Source: Tetraselmis striata (Eukaryota; Chlorophyta; Chlorodendrophyceae; Chlorodendrales; Chlorodendraceae). Taken from it: a DNA stretch of 64,000 nt. The stretch is taken from positions 124,001 to 188,000 of the forward strand of contig VCJN01002087.1 of assembly GCA_006384855.1 (NCBI GenBank), in the 5' to 3' direction. The notes below the pieces were generated by a model. That model made no database searches and had not been told where the DNA came from. It worked only from the letters and a program-made list of their open reading frames with translations. Both the position numbers and the translations under genes were made by a program. Numbering within the stretch: the first letter of the stretch is position 1; every line of letters starts with the position of its first letter. Positions 56,318-64,000 of this stretch are shown piece after piece.

Positions 56318-57343
56318 CTATCGCCTCATGCTGCGACGCAGCTCCCCCGCCGGCCGGCTCTGCACTCCCTTCACTATCGCCATGCTGCTCTGCTCCGCCT
56401 GGGCCAATTTGGCCTGCAGCTCCTTCGTCGCCCGCCTCAGCTGGAGCGCATGCAGCTGCAGCCGCTTCGCGTTGCGCGTCCACGCGTGGCCCTGCTTCGG
56501 CCGGCGCTTCCTCAGCAGCTGCCCCGCCTTCATCGCCGCTCGCTTCAGGGCCTCCAGCTCCTGAAGCCCCTTCAGGCGCAGGCTCTCCGACTCCAGTTCT
56601 CGAACCTCGAGGTTGCTTTCGATAAGCGCCTCGTGAACGGCGTCCGCGATGACTTCATACCCGGCATCCACCGGGTGCACTCCGTCGCAAAACAGGTGCC
56701 CATACTTTCGTGCCTCGCCTCCGAGTGGGGTGAACAGGTCGATAGGCGGCTCCAGTCCGGTCACATGGGCGACGTGGGTGGTCAGCTTGCCGAGGGCGCC
56801 CACTGTCTTCGGGTCCACCCGGAAGTGGTAGGGCTTGTACACCGGTGGAGGCGTCATGATGTACACCGTGGTGTTCAGTCGTTGAAAGCGTCGGATGATG
56901 TCGACGTAGTCGGGGACGTACAGGCGGTCGCACAGGCCGTTCCACTGGTCCTTCTTGGAGTCGTTCGTGCCAAACATTATTACCGCTATGTGCGGGCGAA
57001 AGGCCAGAGCGCGCTCGAGCAGGCGGTTGTGCTGCTGAAACGGTATCGCCGCTTTGTGGCACACCGCCATCCCGCCGTCGCAAAATGCGCGCCACTCGAA
57101 GAGCGGCCCCATCCGCCGCTGCAGCTGCGCCCAGTAGGAAGATTGGAGCGCATTGGAGGCGCAGGCGCCGTGGGTGATGGAGTCACCAATGGCCGCGATG
57201 CGTAACCGGCGGTCATCGTCTGCAGCTGCATTACCTGTCAGTACCGGTAACAGTATTTGTCCCTGGAGTACGAGAACCGTACCGAGGGCCGTCGCGGCGA
57301 CCAGCAGCCCCCGTGCCGGCAGGCACCCCCGGCCTCGGAGCAT
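56318..57343 (-). CDS. SGNH/GDSL-type hydrolase with basic helical tail, intronless
   Basis: 341 aa in one frame. Residues 9-40 form a hydrophobic signal peptide or anchor (LLVAATALGTVLVLQGQILL), so the protein is secretory or type II membrane. Block I is AIGDSITHG with Ser55 as predicted nucleophile, block III is FGTNDSK (Asn127), and block V is CDGVHPVDAGYE with Asp220 and His223. Together these give a complete catalytic set for an esterase or acetyl-ester hydrolase acting on lipids or glycans; the substrate cannot be told. From about 240 a helical, Lys/Arg/Leu-rich extension (LRKRRPKQ ... LQLRRATKELQAKL) is unusual for the family. The gene is convergent with RPN2, with a candidate TGTAA at 56,030-56,026. 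Confidence 0.92.
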   Translation of the reverse strand: MLRGRGCLPARGLLVAATALGTVLVLQGQILLPVLTGNAAADDDRRLRIAAIGDSITHGACASNALQSSYWAQLQRRMGPLFEWRAFCDGGMAVCHKAAIPFQQHNRLLERALAFRPHIAVIMFGTNDSKKDQWNGLCDRLYVPDYVDIIRRFQRLNTTVYIMTPPPVYKPYHFRVDPKTVGALGKLTTHVAHVTGLEPPIDLFTPLGGEARKYGHLFCDGVHPVDAGYEVIADAVHEALIESNLEVRELESESLRLKGLQELEALKRAAMKAGQLLRKRRPKQGHAWTRNAKRLQLHALQLRRATKELQAKLAQAEQSSMAIVKGVQSRPAGELRRSMRR

Positions 57344-57611
57344 GGCTGCACCGTCGCGAGCCTAGCGGCACGCTGCCCGCGAGGCCTGGAGCGGCGGACG
57401 ACTAGCCCGGTCGAGTGGCTGCCGACGGAGCGGTCTCCGCCGCCTGCTTATCAGCAACCGGTGGGCGCCTGGATACGGGTAGTAATCCTTACACAGGTCA
57501 ATTTCTTCGACTTCATAGCTGTGGTGACAGTGACGGCGAAATATTGTTTTTGGAAGGGGCGGCACGGCGGCGCGCGTCGCGCGCTCTCCGCCTTACAAGC
57601 GGCGTTACGAA

Positions 57612-57970
57612 TATTTTTTACGATTTACGATTTACGATTTACGATTTACGATTTACGATTTACGATTTACGATTTACGATTTACGATTTACGAATAATTA
57701 GTTACGAATAATAACTAAGACAGTTATCCTTAAAGTTCGCCCCGGGACGTCTGCCGAAGCCGCCCCAGCACTTGACCTCTTGCGCCAACTGCAGTCGTAG
57801 GTCTGGCATAGCCTGTAGACCATTGCCTCATTCGATCCCCGAAGGACTAATGCATCAACCGGGGAAACCCAGGACACGATGGGACGAAATTGCCGAAAAT
57901 GCATTTGCCAGGATTCGATACCCGGACCTCTCGCGTACGAGACGACCGCTCAACCGAGCGGACAAGGGGT
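57612..57970 (-). mobile_element. tRNA-derived SINE with heptamer tail
   Basis: On the minus strand the head (57,960-57,946) reads CGCTCGGTTGAGCGG, an A-box-like tRNA D-arm. At 57,922-57,908 it reads GGTATCGAATCCTGG, a B-box. Between them GTCTCGTACGCGAGAGG resembles an anticodon arm. A tRNA-unrelated body of about 200 bp follows, then a 3' tail of tandem ATCGTAA units. Head, body and repetitive tail in this order are typical of SINEs. No target duplication was found and no second copy is in the window. Confidence 0.65.
57617..57693. repeat. Eleven tandem copies of a TTTACGA heptamer
   Basis: A perfect 7-bp array at the 3' end of the SINE. The period matches plant telomere repeats (TTTAGGG) but the sequence differs, and a tail origin fits better. 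Confidence 0.95.
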
Positions 57971-58729
57971 GTAATAATTTAACTAATTATGGAAACGCCT
58001 CCCGACAGCTGCTGAACCAGCTAAAGAAGCGTTGCCCTCCAATGGGCAAACAACCGCAGGGGTGACGGAAGAGGAAGATCAAGCGACACTGGGTCACTCA
58101 GGGTGTAGTGGGCCGCGGGGTTCGTAGGAGCCTCGGCTATCCCACTGCAAATAGTTAGGAGATCTGCAAGATCCGGCTCAGTTCCTGCTTTTTAATCGCC
58201 GAGATATCGACAAGACTCCCGTCTCGCCTCTACCCGCTTTGGGAGCCTCATTACTGCCCCTCCGTATCATGGTACCCATCTCTAGTTGCCGACAAGGACG
58301 GAGGTGCGCGCTCACCTAGGAACCTCAGGAGCGGTGGTAGCCGAGCTGCGCTGTGTGGGAAGAGTCTGACAATCCGCGATTGAATAGCGGCGCCGTTTGC
58401 TAGCGCTGCCGAAGGACACACGGCCTCTTCGTAGACAGCAAGGAACGACGCAGCGCCGAGCTGAGCATGCTAGCTTGTCACCTCGCGGGCCGAGAGCATG
58501 CGATAACGTTGAACTCAGCATGCGAGACACGTTATGTGCACTGTATGACAGCCTAAGGGCGCGTATTTCGGGCAACGACCTGCCGTCGGCTCGGTGCGGC
58601 GCACCGTAATGGCAGACGTTGCACCCCCTCTCGCTCTCGTCTCGACTACACCCGCTCTCGCTTCCCTGCGTGCCCGTTGGCACCATGACTCGTAGCGCGA
58701 GTTGCTCGAAATTGGCGGAGGAGGGGCGC
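57971..58729. other. Spacer before gypsy element G3, no gene seen
   Basis: Open frames on both strands (for example 58,397-58,609 plus and 58,686-58,312 minus) are short and unmatched. Nothing further is supported. Confidence 0.35.
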
Positions 58730-59086
58730 TGTAAGTACTCGTGGCAGTACTTAGTGAAACAGGGCTCTTACTCGTAGCGTTTGGCGAATTGAGTTGGTTG
58801 CTGAATGTAATCTCTTACAAGTTGCTGGTGGCATTTGATATTTATCCTATAGCGGTCCGACTGGGCACCGCGGACAGGCAGCTAGTATCATGATGATTAA
58901 GGAGTTGTAGCGCGTACTATATGTTACAAGGAATATTACTGGCGTCTGGTTGTGGAAGTACCAGTAAATAATACGCGTGCTGAAATATCAGTACGGCAGT
59001 ACATGCGCGTGCTGAATACTTGGCCATAATCTCGGCGTCACTGGTTTATGGTGGTATTAGGGTAGTCGCTAGGCGCAACCCTAACA
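58730..59086 (-). repeat. 3' LTR of G3 (inferred)
   Basis: The inner edge is set by TGTTAGGG next to the purine tract. The outer edge is inferred from the TG...CA rule and is uncertain because the second LTR is outside the window. Confidence 0.55.
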
Positions 59087-59205
59087 TTCCCACCCCTCTG
59101 ATAAATGACGAACTGGTAAGTGTCTGTTCGCGTCGCCGAAGGCCTGGCGCAGATGTCGGTTGGCGGTGGAAGCGTGATATAGCAGTGTCTCAGCAACAGT
59201 ACGTG

Positions 59206-62200
59206 TCAACGCTCCGGGATGGACTCTGGAAAACGCGACGGGTGGCGCGCTCGCAGGTTGGCGTATTCCTTTGAGCGTAGCGTGTCTTGCAGATGTCGGC
59301 TCGTCCTCGCGAAATCGTGTAGCGCCTCGACACGTCGCAGCGCGCTGTATGGCTCCCAGCTGTCATGACTTGAGTCGTAGTTCAGCCAACGCACCAGAAA
59401 GACGAGGCAGAGTCCTCGCTTGAACAGATCCTCGCGGCGCTCGATAGAGAAATCGAGCACGCGTTCAACGACGAACTCGTCGACAGGGGGCTCCACACTG
59501 GACGGTATTGTATCGGGCTGTGCATCTGAGTTGACGCACTGGCGCAGTCGACTGATGTGAAACACATTGTGGCAGTCGAACGTTGGTGGCAGGCGCAGAC
59601 AATACGCCTGGCTGGAGATCTTGGCTGTGACCGGGTAGGGGCCGATGTAGCGCTGCCGGAACTTGCGCGCCGGCTGGTTGCGTATGAGCAAGTGCTCCGT
59701 TGAGAGCCAGACTTTGTCTCCTTCTGCGAACTCAACATGGCTGGTTTTGCGGTCGGCATAGACCTTTTGATATTCATCAGCAAGCTTCAGTTGCTCAGTA
59801 ATCAACATGTGAATATCTTGAATATTTGCAACTGTGTTGCGTGCATCTTGGTTGGCAGTAGCAATCAGATCGGGTGGTGTCAGTGGCATCATGCCATAAA
59901 TTGCCTCAAAAGGGGCATAATGTGTTGCTGAATGGACTGAATTGTTGTAAGAAAATTCAGCAAGAGCCAAATGACTTAACCAAGAGTCATGTTGCTTGTG
60001 AACAAACGCACGTAATATTTGCTCAATAGTTCTGTGGGTGCGTTCAGTTTGACCGTCAGTTTGCGGGTGATAAGCACTGGAAATATTTAGCTTAGTTTGT
60101 AGAGCTGTAAACAATGATTTCCAGAACACTGAAGTGAACCTGGGATCTCTGTCAGAGATGATACATCTGCTGAGACCATGGTGTCTGTAAATATTGTCCA
60201 AATATAATCTGGCCAGCTGTGTCGCATCAATCTTAATATTGCATGGCACAAAATGTGACTGTTTGGTGAATGTATCAACAAACGTAGCAATAGCATCGTA
60301 GCCATCCACCTCAGGTAAGTTGGTTATAAAATCCATTGAGATTATCTCCCAAGGCTTGGTTGCCTTTGGCAAGGGAAATAAAGAACCATGAGGCTTGGTG
60401 GTAGCTGCTTTGATTCTAACGCAAGTATCACAGTGTTTGCAGTAATGCTTGACTGTGGTATTCATACGTGGCCACCAAAACATACGCAGTATGTTGGCAA
60501 GAGTGCGGGTATGGTTGGGGTGTCCATTACCAACATGATACTCCTCAATGATGAGTTTTCTCAGTTCAGAATCATTGGGTATACAGACCTTATCTGCCAT
60601 GTAGTAGAGACCATCAGTCTCATCTTGTCGCACACCGTTGGGGGTGCGTCCATGACTGTAGGCAACATCAGTGATGTAGGCAGCTTTGATCTTGTTTATT
60701 AGCTTGCTGTCAATCTGCAAGGCGGACATTGCTGACAAATAGTCCTGCATTTGTTCAAGGTCAGCTTCGACCAGCTGGTTTTCATATTCAGTCAATGCAT
60801 AATGCAAGTCAGGGCGGCGAGAGAGAGCATCAGCCTCATTGTCAGCGCCTTTGCGATATAATATCTGCAACACAGGTTCATTAGTCTGTGGGTTGACTGC
60901 CATGTATGGGGAAATTTCATGTAACCATAGGGCATGGCGTCTGCCTAGTCCTTCCTGTGTAGGCAAATGCCTCAATGTGGCATGGTCAGTTATAACTGTA
61001 ATACGGCGACTGCCTTCCAAGTAGCAGCGCCATTCTTTCAGAGCACATACCACACCCAAGAGTTCTTGGTCATAGGTGGGATAATTTGTTTGTGCAGCCT
61101 GCAATGTCTTTGCATAATAGCTGCAGGGGTGTAAGTGGCCATCAGCATTAGCCTGGAGCAGAACTGCACCTAAGGCATATTTGCTGGCGTCAGTAGCCAC
61201 TACAAACTCAGCATCTTTGCCGGTGATAGGGCTTGCCAGCACTGGGGACTGGCACAAGGCTTGCTTCAGTTTTACAAATGCAGCTTGGCATTCAACTGTC
61301 CAATCAAATATTTTATCCTTTCTTGTGAGGGCATACAACGGTGCTGCAATAGCAGAATAATTGCGCACATAGCGTCGGTAAAAAATGCAGAAACCAAGAT
61401 TTTGTTGGACATTCTGAACGTTCTTAGGCCTGGGCCAGTCCTGAACAGCCTTGATTTTATTAGGCGAGGGTCTTAGGCCAGCGTGTGATACCATATGTCC
61501 AAGGTATTCTAGTTCATTCTTGGCAAACCAGCATTTCTGTAATCGTAGTCTAATGTCATTAGACTCGAGCAAAGTAAGAGCTGTGTCCAAATGTTGCAAA
61601 TGTTCCTCAAGCGAGTTGCTAAAAATCAAGACATCGTCCAGGTATACAAGTATAAAGGTATGCTTGTGTGGCTGGAGTATAGATGTCATCAGGCGTTGAA
61701 AAGAGGAGGGAGCACTGGTGAGTCCAAATGGCATTACTAGCCACTCGAATTGGCCATAGACAGTTCGGAACGCTGTCTTAGGAACATCAGGTGGATTAAT
61801 CCGGAGTTGGTGATAACCCAAGGCGAGATCAAGAGCTGAATAGACAATAGCACCAGATAGCATATCAAGTAATGCATCAGCAGGTGGAACAGGGAACTCA
61901 ACCTTTTTGGTGTACTTATTCAATTGACGGTAGTCAATGCACATGCGCAGACCGCCATTGGCCTTGCGGGCGAAGAGAACAGGAGCTGCATATGGAGAGA
62001 AGGACTCCTGTATAAACTGTTTCTCAAGAAAAGAATTCAGTTGTGTTCTTAGTTCCTCTAATTCTGCAGGTGATAATCTGTATATTTTTCCTGCAGGAAC
62101 TTGAGCATCAGGAACAAGAGGGATCTCATGATCAAGACCAGGGCGTAATTGTGGAAGGTTGTCAAGCGGAGAGCATATTGGTTTATGCTTTCGCAATAAG

Positions 62201-63786
62201 TCTCTGATCTGAGCGGTATAAGCTGCAGACTGGTCAGTGTTAATTGTATTTATCTCATCATCAATATCGAGCTCATCACTCTCTTTGGTGGCATTGTATT
62301 GTTTAACAATGGCGCAGAAATAAATTGTGTCAGGGTCATGCTTGGCAATTTCTCTGGCCATGGCATTAGCATGAACCATTCTGACATTAGCCTGGCGGGG
62401 CTCTGTTTGGCATTGGACTTTTAGTCCTGTGGAAAATGTCATCAGACCAGATTCCCAATCAACATGTGGGTTGTGTTGTTTCAGGAATTGCATCCCTAAA
62501 ACCAGATTGAAATTATGTTGTAACGGTGTGACTGTGAAGTCAATGGGTATTGTGTAATTGTTGATATTTAATTCAAGGGTGATTTTTTGTGAGGCGAGAA
62601 CCATTCTACCATCAGCAAGAATAACTCTTACTTTGTTTTGAAGTGGTGTAGTTGGTATTTTATTTTCTTTGACATACTTGGTGCTGGCAAAGTTCAAAGT
62701 AGCACCGCTGTCAACCAGTACGGAAGGTGTTATATTAAATTCAGCACATGTTGGGTGTAACAGCAATAAGTCATGATCAGACTTGCTGGAAACAAAACAT
62801 TTCTCTGTCATCATACGTGACTGGTGGGACTTTGTGGCTTTTGGTTTATATTCCTTACCTTGCTGTTCAGCCAGCATGGTTTTGAGTTCCTCAGTGGTAA
62901 CGACGTCATTAATTGCCTGGGCTGAACGTTCCTCAACAGTGTAGTCAGCCAGGTAGACATCAACATACCACTCAGTGGGTCCCATAGGTTCAGTATCAGT
63001 CGCTGAACTGGGTGTGTGAAACAGATATGTTCCAGGCGGGTAGCTATGAATTTTCTTATATTTTGAAAGCAGTGGTTTCCAGGATTGTCCTAATTGTGAG
63101 GACCATCTGGGCATAACAATAATACCTCTTGTGTCAAAAGGTGACTCTTGTCTTTGCATCTCAAAATGCTGCAAGATAGGCAGGGCTGTGTCATCATACA
63201 CTGGATTGATGAACACAGTTTTACCTTTGATATTTTGTTGCAGAAATGGTTTTTCAGCACTGCAATAATCTGAACAGACAGCATCATATGCTGAGGCACA
63301 GGCATCAAAAGTGACTGGACCATAGGCATAATTCAGTCTCTTGAATTCTGCTTGGTCAAACACAACAGAGTCAGTTGGACATGCATTTGGTTTTGCATAT
63401 TTGTCAATTTCAGTGTCATTCTTTTGATTATTGTTTTTGGTACGCATTCTGCGCACTCGAGATCTCTTTTGTATGATAGTCAGTTTGGCATGCAGTTTAG
63501 CATGCGTCTTTTTGTCTTTGACATTTTTGTCGACATTTTCTCTGCACCCTGTCTCGTCCTCGATGTCGGCAACGAGGTGTGAATGAGCACAGGAACACCC
63601 ATGAGCTTCATGCTCAGGTTGTGAGTCGGAGGGGTTCAGTGCCGCGGGAGCGCAATGCTCGACCATATCGACATCTGTATCCTCGATCTCATGCAGGGGC
63701 TGAGCAGGCAGTTTAGCAGTGCATGCATGTTTGCATGGACTCGGCGACATGTCAGTGTCAATTGTCTCAATTACATTGAGAGGCAC
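59206..63786 (-). CDS. G3 polyprotein: Dam-like domain, protease, reverse transcriptase, RNase H, integrase, chromodomain
   Basis: 1,526 codons, open throughout. Residues 1-145 form an acidic then basic linker. About 148-285 is the Dam-like methyltransferase block: YGPVTFDACASAYDAVC, then VFINPVYDD near 191-199, then IIVMPRWSS. Protease (VLVDSGATLNFAS) spans 355-450. Reverse transcriptase has CIDYRQLNKY, LDLALGYHQLRI and VYLDDVLIFSN. RNase H has ATDASKYALGAVLLQ. The integrase zinc module (YHVGNGHPNHTRT ... CKHCDTC) is followed by MDFITNLPE, IISDRDPRFTSVF and HPQTDGQTERTH. The C-terminus has a chromodomain-like FLVRWLNYDSSHDSWEPY. Gag is separate, upstream. Confidence 0.95.
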   Translation of the reverse strand: MPLNVIETIDTDMSPSPCKHACTAKLPAQPLHEIEDTDVDMVEHCAPAALNPSDSQPEHEAHGCSCAHSHLVADIEDETGCRENVDKNVKDKKTHAKLHAKLTIIQKRSRVRRMRTKNNNQKNDTEIDKYAKPNACPTDSVVFDQAEFKRLNYAYGPVTFDACASAYDAVCSDYCSAEKPFLQQNIKGKTVFINPVYDDTALPILQHFEMQRQESPFDTRGIIVMPRWSSQLGQSWKPLLSKYKKIHSYPPGTYLFHTPSSATDTEPMGPTEWYVDVYLADYTVEERSAQAINDVVTTEELKTMLAEQQGKEYKPKATKSHQSRMMTEKCFVSSKSDHDLLLLHPTCAEFNITPSVLVDSGATLNFASTKYVKENKIPTTPLQNKVRVILADGRMVLASQKITLELNINNYTIPIDFTVTPLQHNFNLVLGMQFLKQHNPHVDWESGLMTFSTGLKVQCQTEPRQANVRMVHANAMAREIAKHDPDTIYFCAIVKQYNATKESDELDIDDEINTINTDQSAAYTAQIRDLLRKHKPICSPLDNLPQLRPGLDHEIPLVPDAQVPAGKIYRLSPAELEELRTQLNSFLEKQFIQESFSPYAAPVLFARKANGGLRMCIDYRQLNKYTKKVEFPVPPADALLDMLSGAIVYSALDLALGYHQLRINPPDVPKTAFRTVYGQFEWLVMPFGLTSAPSSFQRLMTSILQPHKHTFILVYLDDVLIFSNSLEEHLQHLDTALTLLESNDIRLRLQKCWFAKNELEYLGHMVSHAGLRPSPNKIKAVQDWPRPKNVQNVQQNLGFCIFYRRYVRNYSAIAAPLYALTRKDKIFDWTVECQAAFVKLKQALCQSPVLASPITGKDAEFVVATDASKYALGAVLLQANADGHLHPCSYYAKTLQAAQTNYPTYDQELLGVVCALKEWRCYLEGSRRITVITDHATLRHLPTQEGLGRRHALWLHEISPYMAVNPQTNEPVLQILYRKGADNEADALSRRPDLHYALTEYENQLVEADLEQMQDYLSAMSALQIDSKLINKIKAAYITDVAYSHGRTPNGVRQDETDGLYYMADKVCIPNDSELRKLIIEEYHVGNGHPNHTRTLANILRMFWWPRMNTTVKHYCKHCDTCVRIKAATTKPHGSLFPLPKATKPWEIISMDFITNLPEVDGYDAIATFVDTFTKQSHFVPCNIKIDATQLARLYLDNIYRHHGLSRCIISDRDPRFTSVFWKSLFTALQTKLNISSAYHPQTDGQTERTHRTIEQILRAFVHKQHDSWLSHLALAEFSYNNSVHSATHYAPFEAIYGMMPLTPPDLIATANQDARNTVANIQDIHMLITEQLKLADEYQKVYADRKTSHVEFAEGDKVWLSTEHLLIRNQPARKFRQRYIGPYPVTAKISSQAYCLRLPPTFDCHNVFHISRLRQCVNSDAQPDTIPSSVEPPVDEFVVERVLDFSIERREDLFKRGLCLVFLVRWLNYDSSHDSWEPYSALRRVEALHDFARTSRHLQDTLRSKEYANLRARHPSRFPESIPER

Positions 63787-63812
63787 AGGTTGGCATGTCG
63801 CCCAACACCGTC

Positions 63813-64000
63813 ATTTATTTTTATGTAAGTCGATCTTGTCGACTTGTTTGGCTAGCTTGTTAGCTGCCACTTTGGCTTTGAACTGTTCTTTGTCATGTTC
63901 AGACGCATGGCGGCATTCATAAATTGAGTGGCCTTTTTTGCCGCATTTGGCGCACTCACCAGAGAAGCGACTCTTTTTTGGTTGACGACTGGGGAAGCTG
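63813..64000 (-). CDS. G3 gag, C-terminal end (cut by window edge)
   Basis: The visible end of gag contains the zinc knuckle CAKCGKKGHSIYECRH and a Lys-rich tail ending DKIDLHKNK before the stop. It is very similar in layout to the end of G2 gag (CYGCGKVGHSIMVC ... AWHAKVAANK). Confidence 0.85.

Larger units (their letters stand above)
58730..64000 (-). mobile_element. Ty3/gypsy chromovirus-like element G3, runs off the window
   Basis: Minus-strand element. The 3' LTR is at about 58,730-59,086 (TGTTAGGG ... CTTACA on the element strand), preceded by the purine tract AGAGGGGTGGGAA. Pol is one open frame, and the end of gag with its zinc knuckle is at the window edge; the 5' LTR lies beyond. 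The visible part looks whole, with no break seen in pol. Much of it is clearly more AT-rich than the host genes. It is related to G2 (same domain order and many shared motifs) but not a close copy. Confidence 0.93.

Noticed and set aside
57617-57693. Internal telomere repeat
   Set aside because: The 7-bp unit TTTACGA differs from known green-lineage telomere repeats, and its position at the end of a tRNA-headed element fits a SINE tail better.
57905-57965. Functional tRNA gene on the minus strand
   Set aside because: A- and B-box-like motifs are present, but the acceptor stem and a proper 7-base anticodon loop do not fold cleanly.

Overview
The window looks like nuclear DNA of a GC-rich eukaryotic microalga, most likely a chlorophyte. 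The evidence is intron-rich host genes of plant/algal type (a DET1 homologue, an NFKBIL1-like ankyrin protein, the oligosaccharyltransferase subunit ribophorin II/Swp1), TGTAA polyadenylation-type signals after two convergent genes, and a heavy load of retrotransposons and LINEs. Many introns and spacers hold runs of 13-30 G or C. Everything here was read by eye. Protein families were assigned from remembered sequences, and exon borders come from GT/AG sites that keep the homology in frame.

Layout. 1.4-3.2 kb: DET1 on the minus strand, at least eight exons. 4.4-15.5 kb: a Ty1/copia fossil, abutted at one side by a LINE-family copy and split by a whole Ty3/gypsy chromovirus-like element (8,591-15,123) with a 5-bp target duplication. 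17-35 kb: a LINE (endonuclease tail, reverse transcriptase, cysteine-rich tail) on the minus strand, interrupted by one ORF1-only LINE relative with a 10-bp target duplication, apparently by a second one, and abutted by a young Ty3/gypsy element (18,988-25,677). 35-37 kb: debris with CACTATAG-type repeats. 37.4-45.6 kb: another ORF1-type LINE copy, itself split by a 4.8-kb DNA transposon with CACTC-type terminal inverted repeats (40,537-45,349). 47.3-57.3 kb: the host-gene island, with NFKBIL1-like (+), a 225-bp tandem repeat, ribophorin II (+) and an SGNH/GDSL hydrolase (-). 57.6-58.0 kb: a tRNA-derived SINE with a heptamer tail. 58.7 kb to the end: a third Ty3/gypsy element (-), whose pol frame of 1,526 codons looks whole and which runs off the window.

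The most striking result is that all three Ty3/gypsy elements carry an extra domain between gag and protease that resembles phage-type Dam N6-adenine methyltransferases (an acidic-cysteine motif followed by an NPPY-like motif). The 19-25.7 kb element has a second extra module after it, a Nudix-like fold with a recognisable Nudix box. Chromodomain-like C-termini in all three place them with chromoviruses. The host genes are housekeeping or regulatory and show no sign of forming a shared pathway.
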